Assembly (NCBI GenBank): GCA_001566295.1
Contig: KQ964254.1
Location: 930,001 to 994,000 of the forward strand
Source of the DNA: Microdochium bolleyi
Taxonomy: Eukaryota; Ascomycota; Sordariomycetes; Xylariales; Microdochiaceae
Direction of reading: 5' to 3'
Length of the DNA stretch: 64,000 nucleotides
A program made the translations under genes and the position numbers. Of the stretch, positions 42,411 to 53,143 are shown one piece after another (the first letter of the stretch is position 1; every line of letters starts with the position of its first letter). The notes below the pieces were generated by a model. It saw only the letters and a list, made by a program, of their open reading frames with translations. It had not been told where the DNA came from and searched no databases.

Positions 42411-45277
42411 CGCTATGTAGGTTGCAAAGTCGACGAGATGCGCAGCGCTGATGGGGATTCGAGAATCCGCGGTACAAGACGCGAGAGCGTCGAACCCCTC
42501 GACTGACGGGCGGCGTGACGACAAGAGGTGCGGGATGCAGGGGATGCGGCTTGTTTAATGCAACCAGAAAAAAGCCCGACCGGGAAGCGGCCAGAGCTGG
42601 GTTCAGGCCCTGACTCGATCAGATCTCTCCATTCCTCCCCGGGGCACCAAGTTGGAGCGCGTGCGGGAGCTCTCTCCGTCCGTGTTGATACTTTGCGGAG
42701 ACGCTCCCAACTAGTCAGGACGGCTGGCTAGCCGGCTACGGCCAGTCCTCCGAGGGGCCCAGCCTTGCGCCACGCTGGCGCAGCGGCAATAGGCAACAAC
42801 AAGCGAAGCAAGCGAAGCATGCCAAGACCTCTTCGGCGCTCCAGACCGTCGTTCGGGGTATCGGCAGTCCGCACGTGGCTTTCAGGGGCAGTCCTTGCTC
42901 TAGCCCCTGTAAGTCAGTGTGCCGGCCTATCTTCGCCCGCGACTACGCAGGCTCTTGTCGTTACTGCGTCCGCGAGTCTTTTCGCGTAGCACGCAACCAG
43001 GCTCGGGAGTTACTTCCTGGGGCTCCCCAACGTTGGCGCCGGCGGCGTTGAGCGACTCGAATCTTACCACGCCCGATCCCTGCGTTAGCGCTGCGTTGGC
43101 GCACGTTGATCTTGAGAACCTGAAACACCGGCGAGCGCACCATTTGCTGCTCCGTCCGTGCGCCGCGACCCTTGTTGTGATTGTTTGGCTCTGCCTGGCC
43201 AAAGTCTCGGCAACTGCCGTCCTGTCCGCCAAGATCTGCGGCTCGAGATTATCCCTAAACGCCGCCACGTGTGTAGTCTCCAGGCGTGGCGGGAACTGCC
43301 GTGCGTGCTCAGTGCTGATGCTTCACACTGCCGGAAGATCCAAGACTGGTCACATGGAACTGCCGGCATCGAGGTTGGAAAGGTATCGATGTTGGTGGAG
43401 AATACCCTTAACGTTGGAAATGCTGTTGTGACAGGCGTTCACTCAACGCGCAGCTTGTGCGTGTCTGTGCGTGAGAAGCATCAGTCTTTCTTTTAGAGCA
43501 ATCAAACCCTCCCTGCATGCGTATTGGAGATCTGCGCCCGTGGGGAGTCTTCGGGGCCTCGACCCCGGGCGCCCAGCCACACCCCGGTGCCGTCTTCCAG
43601 TTCCGCGCCGTCGGGGCCTACAGATGGGACGGTTCGTGACCAGGAGGGGCTTTGGAGACACAACCACTGCCAAGTGTATGTGGCTTGCTACGTTCGCTTT
43701 AAGGTTCGTTTGAATTAGTCCTCTGGGCACATTCCCCGCTCGAGCACATGCAGGGTATCGGTATGAAACATCAGTAACAACAGCAACTGCACGCGATGGC
43801 CCGGCTGTAGATATCGAGCTCGTTGGGGACTGGACCGCGATCGCAACATCAGCGAGGATCTGGGAATCGCCGAAGGCACACGGACGCTTAGGTCGAGTGC
43901 GATTGCCGAGATATTTGGCCTTGGCGGCTCACGCGACGCTGTCGTTACGTGTCGATCGCTATTCGCACCCGCTAGCTCGAGTCTGGCACTGATATGTGGA
44001 GGCTTCATGCTGACAGGTTTGCGGGGTTGAAGCGAGCACCGCATCACCTCCTTGACACATAGATGCGGCGAGGATCTATTCATGGAGGTGAAGACTGTTA
44101 GTGTCAGACCCTGATGAAGTTGCTCATGATTCGTAGCGTAGAACTATCGCCTTAGCCTGCTTCCGGGTACACTACATATTGCAGGGCGGAATAGAAATCA
44201 TTAATGAGCACCCGTTATTGATTGACTGATTACCAAGTTGTCTGAGGCGCGGGAAGTGAAACACGATGTGTCTATTGCAGTTTGTGTTTATACGTCGATT
44301 GGCTGGTCACCTTTTCGAGGATTTCCGAATTAGGACCGAGCTGCGCTCCCAGCAAGAATAAAGCCCAACCTCCAATCTGCGAGGAAAACGTGAACACACA
44401 GTTTAAAGAACAGGGGGTGAGACGAGTCCTGTACAAAAGCCGGAATTGACACACAGACAGGCTTCACCTGCCCTTAGCATGATTGGGCTGCAAGTTTTCA
44501 ACAAAAGGTCCAAGATGACATACTTCTTGTTTACGGTTACTGAGCGATTTATGAACGATCCAGTGCCATCTAATTCTTGAGTTGCAAGTGAGGAGCATGT
44601 GTAAAACCGTATTGTGCTGCTCGGTCCCGAAATGATCGTTTCTCCGAGGCTTCAGGACTGAGACCCGTTGATAAATGGCCAAAAGCCGCAATTCTCTCAG
44701 CTCTGCTGTGCTGGGATCATTTTGGATTGCAGGCTATCCAAAGAGAGGTCTCCATCTGCAGCTCTCCTTGTCCGTCCCCCACTGCCCAGCCACGACTCAC
44801 TATAGCGTCGAGACGCATACGGCAGTCATGTCTATCGCAACCGATATCGTCCTGCCACTCGCAGACAGACAGCCATCATGGGATGCTGCGATTGCCGACA
44901 GACAAGCCTTCCCAGCGAATACAAGGCCTGCGCCCAGCATTCGCCGGTAGCATCTTGCTATTATCGTTGCGAGCACAGCGCTATTTCTAGAGGCGATACC
45001 GGGCCAAATGGTCTGGGACATCGGTACTATTGCTGCCAGCCACGGCATATTGAAGGCTAGATCACGGGGGAATATTAGCATCATCTTAATCGACCATGAA
45101 AAAAAAATGGGAAAACGAGAAATAAGTCGTGTGCGCAGTGTCGTTGGACAACCACAACGACCGCACGTCCGTTCGCTGCAAAATTGTCCTGTCCCTAGCC
45201 TGTTGAGGCGTCGTGACTGAATCGAGCATGTTTGCTTACTAGAAAACATCATTCTTGTCAGTAAAGATTCAATGGGC
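42411..45277. other. Long intergenic region, no recognised gene
   Basis: About 2.9 kb. Open frames reach 229 codons (minus, 44800-45489) but show no domains and overlap the small secreted gene antisense. The plus frame at 44827-44950 and its continuation past a TAG look weakly hydrophobic but match nothing I know. I see no transposon ends. Confidence 0.45.
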
Positions 45278-45775
45278 TCAGAAAAGGTTGAAACGAACCA
45301 TTTCATTGTACTGCTCCTCGTCCAAGCCCTCGAGGTCATACACGACCCCGTCCTCGAGCCTGAGCTTGTCCGCGCGCTGACACTCCTGCGAGCCCTCCTG
45401 CTCACCGCCAGCCACTGATACCTCGCGCTTCTTGCCGCGGAACCCGTAGCCGCCGCCGTGCACCGACACGGGCGAGCCGAGGCAGACATACGTCTGGCCC
45501 CAGGACCGGCCGGTCACGACGGCGCTGCCGCAGTCGCGGTCCCCGGTGTGCAGCCGCAGGTCGAGGTCCCACTCGGACGGGATCGCGCGGAAGCTGATGG
45601 CCCCGTAGGGGTTGCCCTGCAGGCTGTGGCAGCACGTGTTGGGGTTCAGGTTCGTGCACCAGGCCGTCGCGAAGCTGCTGCAGGCGTCGTTGCCACCGTG
45701 GTAGTGCAGGTGCACGTCGATGGCGGCGGCGGTGGCCGAGAGCACGCTCGCCAGGACGAGTGGTGTGAGATGCAT
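45278..45775 (-). CDS. Small secreted cysteine-containing protein (effector candidate)
   Basis: Single exon of 165 residues from the ATG at 45775. A clean signal peptide (LTPLVLASVLSATAAAI) is followed by a mature part of about 147 residues with seven Cys: DAC, AWC, TCC, RDC, YVC and QEC. Conserved-looking strands include WDLDLRLHTGDRDCGSAVV and GQTYVCLGSP. The C-terminus is acidic, with DGVVYDLEGLDEEQYNEM. Size, secretion and Cys content fit fungal small secreted proteins, some of which are effectors. I recognise no named family. The frame stays open upstream to 46057, but translation from 45775 gives the signal peptide. Confidence 0.72.
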   Translation of the reverse strand: MHLTPLVLASVLSATAAAIDVHLHYHGGNDACSSFATAWCTNLNPNTCCHSLQGNPYGAISFRAIPSEWDLDLRLHTGDRDCGSAVVTGRSWGQTYVCLGSPVSVHGGGYGFRGKKREVSVAGGEQEGSQECQRADKLRLEDGVVYDLEGLDEEQYNEMVRFNLF

Positions 45776-46409
45776 GGTGTCGAGAAGTTGTGTTGCGTAG
45801 TGTGTGGCTGCTTTGTTCTCGTTTTGACTGTTGGGTACGGCACCAGGTGTAATGGCCGCGGTGGTTAGAAGCAGACTATCTGGCGCAAATTCATGTTTCC
45901 TCAAGCGACTGCCGTGGGCTTTATACGCGGCGCGAGACGAACTTCTAGACCCCCGTGGGATTGATTCAGAGCCTAGGCTTTGCAAATGACCCCTAGAGAA
46001 TCCTCCACATGGCTCAACGTGGCCATCCGAACTGACCGCATCACATAAGCTGGGCACGATGCAGGGTCCCGCTGATCCTTCTCCAGGAACGCCAGCTTAG
46101 GAATTTTATTCGCTTACGGGTTGTAAGCCGCGAGTTATACTGCACACCACGAATTATGGAGATGGGTCAAGCCCCAAAATGCCAAGAATCACGATCCCAC
46201 CTGGTCACTATTAGGGAAATGTAGGCTCTTTCGAGCGAAGCGCTCTGATGCTGCCGTAGCGTCCAAGGTTCTTAGTATGCAGGGCAGGATCTCCATCCAT
46301 GCTAGTGCATGCTACCTTCTTGATTAGCCCTGATCTTTTGTTCTCCCAAAGTCACCTTCGGAGTGTTGAATGCGTTCTGGATGGGGAAATCTTTCCCATT
46401 TTTCAATAA

Positions 46410-46840
46410 ATGGGCCCGGGACGAACCGACGTGTGGCGGGCGACTGGAGATGAGGTCAAAGACCTGCAACCAATCTCTGCAGTCGACCCGGCGGATCAAA
46501 ACCCCCTGTTGATCCTCCTGCATAACAACGTCGCGTCATTGACCCGGTACAAGGGCACCTGCCACTCCAACGACCACCCAGAGAAGCTCATCTCCATATC
46601 TAGCATCCCACCCGCGGCTGTCAGGTTTGGTCGCCTTGCCGCGCTGCGCCCCTGGATCGATGGCCGGGCTGCACAGTGTAATGCCCTCATAAAGTGGCAC
46701 GACACGTTCGTTCAGCAGAAGGGCAATGTCATCCTGCTCGCGCACGTCGCGTATGAGCTGGGCGACGGGGCTGTGTACAAGACTGCCATACAGAGGCTGA
46801 TGCGGTGGTACCGCCTGTCAACAATCCCTTGCAGCGGGTC
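46410..46840 (+). pseudogene. Relic of the array-type BTB family (middle part)
   Basis: The plus frame reads NPLLILLHNNV, then RFGRLAALRPWIDGRAAQC, then VAYELGDGAVYKTAIQRLM. These align in order with the family blocks (L..L.H..., .KYDC...LRPW..., ..YHLGD...Y...). The N-terminal DLWL part is missing, the DKYDC motif is lost and the second exon is not recognisable. It lies on the same strand 1.2 kb before the first array gene, so it is probably a decayed tenth member. Confidence 0.65.
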
Positions 46841-47423
46841 TTTGATAGCACCGTGTACGTGCCGTCGAGTCTCGAGATTTCGCATAGTAGACCGCATGAA
46901 GGAGCTTGGCGCGAATGGCTGTCGTCACGGAGGGTCGTGCCATCAGGGGTGGCCTTCCGCGACTCGCCGCAGCGACCAAACTTTGCACTTTGACAAGGGA
47001 ACAACTGTGAGGCGAGGCTATTCGAGGGCATTGCAATGGAAATGCATAACTCGGCCGTGCAGGAATGTTCAAATCTAGCAAAGGCTGGGTGAGCATTATG
47101 CTGGAGACATGGGCTTTTGTGGCGAAAGGTGGATGTTTCGACTTCGGCTGTACCTTCTGTCCTTTTTTTCTTTTTTTCTTTTTCTTATTCTTGTTTTCTC
47201 TCGGTACCCCTTCGTTCTAAACTGCGAATCGCTGATTTTTCAAATGTGATTCTACCTTGACCTGAACATTGGGATGTGAATGATCGAGGGACGCAGGCAG
47301 TCTCAAGATCGTGGTGAAATCGTCCCTGTCGCGCTGCTTTTGCTCCACGAAAGCCAGCCTGAGCTAGAAGTTTGGTGAATCCTGCTGCTAGACTCGCTTC
47401 TGCACTGGTCCAGTCTCTGGCGC

Positions 47424-47440
47424 CTCTCTCTCTCTCTCTC
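47424..47440 (+). repeat. CT dinucleotide microsatellite
   Basis: About eight CT units in a row, upstream of the first BTB array gene. Confidence 0.8.
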
Positions 47441-47998
47441 CGTGGCGACGACCAGATGGCTGTGTGGGCATTCCAAGCACGGCATACAGCCCGAGTGCCT
47501 ATTGTCTAGTGCTCAATGCAGTGTCCCGAGCCTGCGCTCTTCTTAGACTAATCCAAGTCCAGAGAAATGTGACTACAGCAGCACAACCGTGCTTCACCAT
47601 AACAATTCGCAAAACAAGCATTGCTCGAGCTGCCGAAAGCGCAGGATTCGGAGCGGACATCTTCGTGTTGCGTATAGTCTCGTAAGTGCGAACACCCGAT
47701 TGTCTTCCATTCGTCCCGTGGCCACTGAGAACATCCTGAGGTGCTGATGACTGGCCAAGCTCGTGAAAGATCTTCCAGGCAGGGCACAAAGACCGCACTT
47801 CTCCTCGTCCACAGAAAACCCAGCACGGGCTTCGTACCACCGGTTCGCTCAACTAGTTTCTACTCCCAGCAACAGATTTCGCAGGCCTCCCCGACTGGTT
47901 TGCCAACAAGACAGCATAAGGATAGCAGCGCAGCTGGCCACGCGCATCATCTCACCATCACCCCGCCTGTGGCTCTCGTCTCTACATCACACCTCAAC

Positions 47999-49186
47999 AT
48001 GGCTTCCACGTCTGCTGCCATGCCAGAACACCACGCCGACATCCCTGTCAAGTTGTCTGTGATCGATGCAAAAGGTGACCTCTGGCTCCTAGTTGGCGAA
48101 GAGATCCAGGACAAACACAACCACCCCACCAGGTTCCACGTCGACTCCAAGGCTCTGTCGAGAAGCTCCCGGGTCTTTGAGAAACTGCTCTTTGGTGGAT
48201 TCGGCGAGTCCAAGGCGCGTCACGCCTCCACAAGCCAGGAAGCTTGGGTAGTCAAGCTGCCCGAAGACGCCCCGATCCCGCTCGAATACTTGCTCCGGCT
48301 CATGCACGACAATAGCGCCGGCCTCTGCGTCTCCAAGGTAGAGGAAGTCGCAGCAATAGACCTCGGATTCTTGTACAGCGTCCTCCTTCTGGCCGACAAG
48401 TACGATGCGGTGGCCACGCTACGCCCCGTCGCCCCCTTTTGGCTCCTGTGCCTACACGAAATATACGACAAGCGACTGTGCGGAGAAACCATAGCCATGG
48501 CCGTGTGGGTGACATTCCACCTCGGGGACAGCGAGCAGTACCGTCAATACGTCGCATGCATCGTCAACAACCTCTCGGCCAAAGGGTATATAACCTACCA
48601 TGAGCTCTTGGACATTGACTTGCTCCCCTTGCCGGTCCGAGGTGCGTCATGACTGTACACGCCCAATACTTGTCGCGTCTACTAATATACGATGGTCTTA
48701 TCGAGTGGCTCAGATACCATCAATGCAGAGCGTGAAAAGGCCCTCGCAACGATACTCGAGCCGCTGCGCACGACGATGGATGCTCTCGCCATGGGCATCC
48801 CGATCGGCCCTCTCGACGCCGGTCACAGCCACGTATGCAACTCACCGGCAGAGAAAACCGCCTGCGCGGCACATCTGCACGGGGTGATGGTTGTCCGGTT
48901 CCGAATGCTTAAGATGTGGCCAGTTCCCCTTGCGTCAGAGTTCTCCCTGTCGCCCGAGGACCTCAACCAAATGGTGAGATCTGTGTTTGACCGCAAGCTG
49001 GAGCGATGCTTCCCCATGCTCTGCGCGTCCGAGAAATTGAACTCCGAGCCCGGCAGATTCGAATGGCGAGCGACCAACAACCTGGAAGGATATCTCGACA
49101 ACGAGTACACATACACAATCGGCAACTCGGAGGCTCGGTTCATGGCTAGACAGCGAGACGAGCTGGAGCTTGAGCCGAAGGAATGA
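47999..49186 (+). CDS. BTB array gene 1
   Basis: Exons 47999..48641 and 48714..49186 give 371 residues. The BTB/POZ-like half starts at VIDAKGDLWLLVGEE (about residue 20) and continues with FHVDSKALSRSSRVFEKLLFG, WVVKLPEDAPIPLEYLLRLM, LLLADKYDAVATLRP and VTFHLGDSEQYRQY. The phase-1 intron (GTGCGT donor) separates this from a second half with ILEPLRTTMDAL, a Cys pair around HVCNSPAEKTAC and MLKMWPVPL, ending in YTIGNSEARFMARQRDE. BTB domains mediate dimerisation or Cullin-3 binding. There is no BACK, Kelch or zinc-finger partner domain, so the role is unknown. First intact member of nine head-to-tail genes. Confidence 0.85.
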
Positions 49187-49902
49187 TGCTATGGCTGGTT
49201 GCTCTCACTGGTGGAGGTGTGAGCCCCGCAAGGGGGCGGCCATCTCAATTTGCATCCCAATGGATATTGCCCTGGCAGCAGCTGAGTGCAGTAAGGGCAA
49301 TGGTATGGCGGAGAAGTATCTCTGGAGATTTCCACAGATCGAGAGCAGGTCGGGACGCCTGGTTGGGCAGGATTTGGGCAATGGCCATCAACAGACTGGA
49401 ACGGGAGCATGCAGCCTTGGGGAACTAACTCACCTCTGTAACAATGGGTGGTAAGCCTGCATCCAGGTAGAATAAAATGATGACACACTCCAAAACAAAA
49501 AAAAGGTCCGAGGCATCTACAAAGACGGCATCCAAAGCTTTAGGCTTTTGGGCAGCTTCGAGTGCTCTGCTTGTGACCGCAGCACCTGTTACCAGCTAAC
49601 TTGCCGGATATGCTCCGTTTAGCCACACACCAGCCACTCTGCAGGCCGCCGGGCAACAATGACTGCCTCGTGAACCGCAGATGGTCGGTCGAGCTGGCCA
49701 GGCAGAAACACCGGGAAGCCGGGGTGAGGACAGATGTCCTAGGAACAGCGCGCACACGCAACGCGACTTGTGGGCGCCTGGGCACCCTCCGCTCATCCGC
49801 AAAACCCATCGGCCAACAGTCCAGCCACGCTCGACGCATGACGCGTCGCCGACGACCTGCTTTTCCACGCCGGCGACACTCCACAGCCCTGGAGTTCCAA
49901 AC
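49187..49902. other. Array spacer 1-2
   Basis: No gene recognised; probable 3' and 5' flanks of neighbouring BTB genes. Confidence 0.5.
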
Positions 49903-50883
49903 ATGGCTCCCGCGAACACTACCGGCCCCACCAGCCACGAAGACAAACATCCCAAGACAACCATCATCGACAAGCGCGGCGACCTTTGGCTCCTCGTTGG
50001 CGAAGAAGTCGAAGATAATGACAACCCGGCTACCCAGTTCCATGTCTGCTCAAAGACCCTCGCGAGATCTTCTCCCGTGCTGGAAGCGATGCTCTTCGGC
50101 AGCTTTGCCGAGTCGAGGTTGTCGCGCTCCTCCTCCGACGGAGAGCCCTGGATTGTGAAGCTGCCGGCCGACGCCTCTGCTTCAATGGGACGCCTGCTTG
50201 CGATGCTTCACAACGGCCACATCGACGAGAGGGATGGCAACAACCACAAGAGCCCAAGTTTCATCTACACAATGACGTGCCTCATCGACAAGTACGACTG
50301 CTTTCGGGCCGTGCGCCCGTGGGCGCTGGAGTGGTGCAGAGACCACGAGAGGCACATGAGCTTCGTGTGTTCGTCCAACGAGGCCCACGCCGTCCCTTGC
50401 GAATGCCAAGCCTGGAAACTCACGTGGACAGCCTTTCAACTTGGAGATCTGAAGAGCTATGAAAACATTATGGGCATCCTAATCAAGCACTTCCCGGCGT
50501 GGTGTACGGTTCACAAGGAGACATGTGAACCGCGTTGGTCGATCCCTGAATTTTTGCAAGGTCAGATGTCTCCCACCTTCACCCAGATTCCTCGCCGCTC
50601 TCTTGGCAGAAGCTAAAATCAGAATATCCCCACAGATATCGTCGACACAGAGCGCCGTGACTGGGAGGCGAACAGAGGTCTTGACTGGTTCAGGTCGGAA
50701 GCGGGCAACACCTACTTCAGCTACAAGTATGCCGCTTCTGCGGAGGAGGTCGCCTTCATGCAAGAGCGTGAGAAGACGATTGGCCTGGGCAGCGCGTGGA
50801 AGGCCTGGACGGGATGGGCTGAGTGGCGGATCGCCAAAGGCCGCAGTGCACGGAAAGGACTATTGTTTGAGGGAGATGCGTAG
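49903..50883 (+). CDS. BTB array gene 2, shortened second half
   Basis: Exons 49903..50560 and 50636..50883 give 301 residues, the shortest member. The BTB half is complete: IIDKRGDLWLLVGEE, FHVCSKTLARSSPVLEAMLFG, WIVKLPADASASMGRLLAML, LIDKYDCFRAVRPW and AFQLGDLKSYENI. A Cys/His-bearing insertion (about residues 155-180) follows RPWALEWCRD. The intron sits at the family position in phase 1. Exon 2 encodes only 82 residues, going straight to YFSYKYAASAEEVAFMQERE and a basic tail; the LLEP helix and the C..CE..MLG..LWPLP region are absent. The loss may be a deletion or a specialised short form. Confidence 0.8.
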
Positions 50884-51306
50884 GATGAAGAATGGAGTGA
50901 GAATTAGGTTGAATGAACCTTTTCAAGCGAACTCAATGTGGTGAGATAGGCCATAGTAGTCATTGTTCTTTCGGCATAAAAGACCCCTTTGTAGTGTGGT
51001 TTTTCTTGGCCTGAAGACTTGGGTTATGCAGTTATAGCATTCAGCTTGTCACACGCATCTCACATAGAATCACTCGTGTCTTCTTTTCTTGCATACCTCA
51101 GCCTTGCCCTGGAGGCCCAAGACTATTGCGCTGGTGGCCCAGCTCCTTCCTCCTACTTCCCGTCTGCCCAGGTGGCATACGGCCTTCGACAAGCACAACT
51201 CTGGCCTCGCAGCAACCACTGCCCACCACATCGTCACCCTGCCAACCTTTCATCAACCTCGTGCAGTTCCCATTACAGCCACCACCAGAAAACCGCGGAT
51301 GGCAAC
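50884..51306. other. Array spacer 2-3
   Basis: No gene recognised. Confidence 0.5.
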
Positions 51307-52569
51307 ATGTCTTTTTCCGACTCGAAGATGTGCGAAGACTCCGAGGAGCAGACAACCTTCATCATCGGCAAGTACGGCGACCTGTGGCTAGTCGTCGGCG
51401 AAGAGCTTACCGACGGCACGGGCAACACCATTACGGCATGCAGATTTTAGGTCTGCTCGCGAACACTCGCGAAATGCTCGCCGGTGTTCGAGGCCATGCC
51501 GTTCGGCAGCTTCGCCGAGGCTGGACCAGCAGATAGCACGACAGGCACCTGAGAAGTCAAGCTGCCAAAGGACGACCCCGAAACTTTCAGGCATCTTATG
51601 CTGTTACTGCACACCTGCGTCAAGGACTTCGACCACGATACCGAGAGCAACATCGATCGTCTCATATGTGTCTACAACTTGCTGGACCTGGCGGACAAGT
51701 ATAGCTGTATACCCAGCTTACGAGCCTGGATCTTCGCCTGGAACAATGACTGCGAGACGATAGCAGCTTCATGCTACGCATGTTTTGAGGACCAAGAAGA
51801 TCTTGCAACCATGCTAGCATGCATCTTGTACCATATCGGAAACGTTCACGCCTACGAGAAAGTCCTGACATCTTTGGTTTGTGACTTTCCACTGCCCGTC
51901 GACCTCCGGGACGATGAACGCCTCAGCACGCTCCTTATTCCAGGATTTGACGGTAAGTCAACGCAGACCCTACCAAGTCGCTTCACTTCCGAACCCCCAA
52001 CAAATGCCTGCATTGCCGGACAATGACTGATAGAGTACTCGTACTCGGACCAAATTCTGCTGGCGCGGGAAAGACTGATAGGCGCGCTGCTCGGCCCAAT
52101 GCAGTCCACGTTGCGTATGCTAGCTTTTGATCTTCCTCTCATTGTACTGGAAAGCAGCCAGAAACACGTATGCAACACGGAAGATGAGAAATCAACCTGC
52201 GCATTGCAACTGCGAAGAACACTGATCAGTAGACTCTCGGCGTGTGAGCTCTGGCGGCTTCCTGATCCTTCGACCACCAAGGTGATCCCGGCCGAACTCA
52301 AGGTAAAACTACACGTAGCTTTAAACGACGAAGCAGCTTCTGAGGCACCGTTCTCGTGCGCCTCAGCATCACGGAGACACGAGAGCAACGTTCATCCGTG
52401 GGCTGCATGTAACGGATCTAGCTGCCATCTTGAAAACGAGCCACGGAACACATACTGTTATCAAGTTAGCGAGGCAGAGCGCGACTTCATGGAGCGCCAG
52501 CAGGAGATCATCGGATCAGAACGTTTTGCTACGACTGGCATTGACTGGGCCTATCCGGTCCGGTCTTAA
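51307..52569 (+). pseudogene. BTB array gene 3, with two in-frame stops
   Basis: Exons 51307..51952 and 52034..52569 follow the family pattern. The frame begins IIGKYGDLWLVVGEE, reaches TAG at 51448-51450 just where paralogues continue F-x-VCS, resumes VCSRTLAKCSPVFEAM, and meets TGA at 51550-51552 where paralogues have Trp before the (E/V)VKLP block. Beyond that it is open: EVKLPKDDPETFRHLM, LLDLADKYSCIPSLRAW, LYHIGNVHAYEKV, the phase-1 intron, LIGALLGPMQSTLRML, CELWRLPDP and YCYQVSEAERDFMERQQE. Both stops are single-base transitions from the expected codons, and no plausible introns remove them. A shorter protein from a later Met is conceivable but would lack the start of the BTB fold. Confidence 0.8.
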
Positions 52570-53143
52570 GTGTAAAGCAGCTAAGTCAGACACCAGGCGA
52601 ATGTAGAATCGTCTGACCGCCCTTGGCGCTGTCAAACAAACAGGGACTCGTTGGGGACTCCTCAGTCGCGCTCATATTCTTCCAACACGGCATCTTATTC
52701 CCTGGAACCTGCTCCCGTGTGGCTCGGGGCATGGTGCACCTGCTGCGCGTGGACACCTGCAGACGTGCATTCCATGGCGGCAAGTAGCCGTTACACTGTC
52801 CACAAGCAGTTATTCCAATCAAAGTGTTAAAGTCGAGACGCGACCTTGTAAGGTGCAGAATGTAGCATGGCACAACCTCGACCCAATCGCCCGTTTTGTG
52901 GCGTCAAGCATCTCGGCGTGCTGATATGCAACCTTGTCATAACCGCGGCCTCCCGCATGCACTGTGCCAAGCATCCTGCATCTATGCCTGACGCCTCTCG
53001 ACCAACACCATCGACCCCTCTTTCCTTGTCACTTTGTCCTCTGCTCCATCATCTCTTCCCTCTTGGATATTCCTACACGAAAGTCGACATCTCACCCCGG
53101 TCCAAAGCAGCCGTCTTCCACACGCAGCACCACCCCATCACCG
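52570..53143. other. Array spacer 3-4
   Basis: No gene recognised; the frame of gene 4 is open upstream from 52964 but non-family. Confidence 0.5.

Larger units (their letters stand above)
45776..47998. other. Intergenic region upstream of the BTB array
   Basis: Contains a BTB relic (46410-46840), a pyrimidine-rich tract at about 47161-47200 and a CT microsatellite at 47424-47440. No intact gene is recognised. Confidence 0.5.

Noticed and set aside
44800..45489. 229-codon minus-strand frame
   Set aside because: Overlaps the small secreted protein gene in another frame and has low-complexity Ser/Arg content; no domain.
51390..51450. Intron ending at the TAG of array gene 3
   Set aside because: The available donor would remove the conserved GEE segment, and the second stop would remain.
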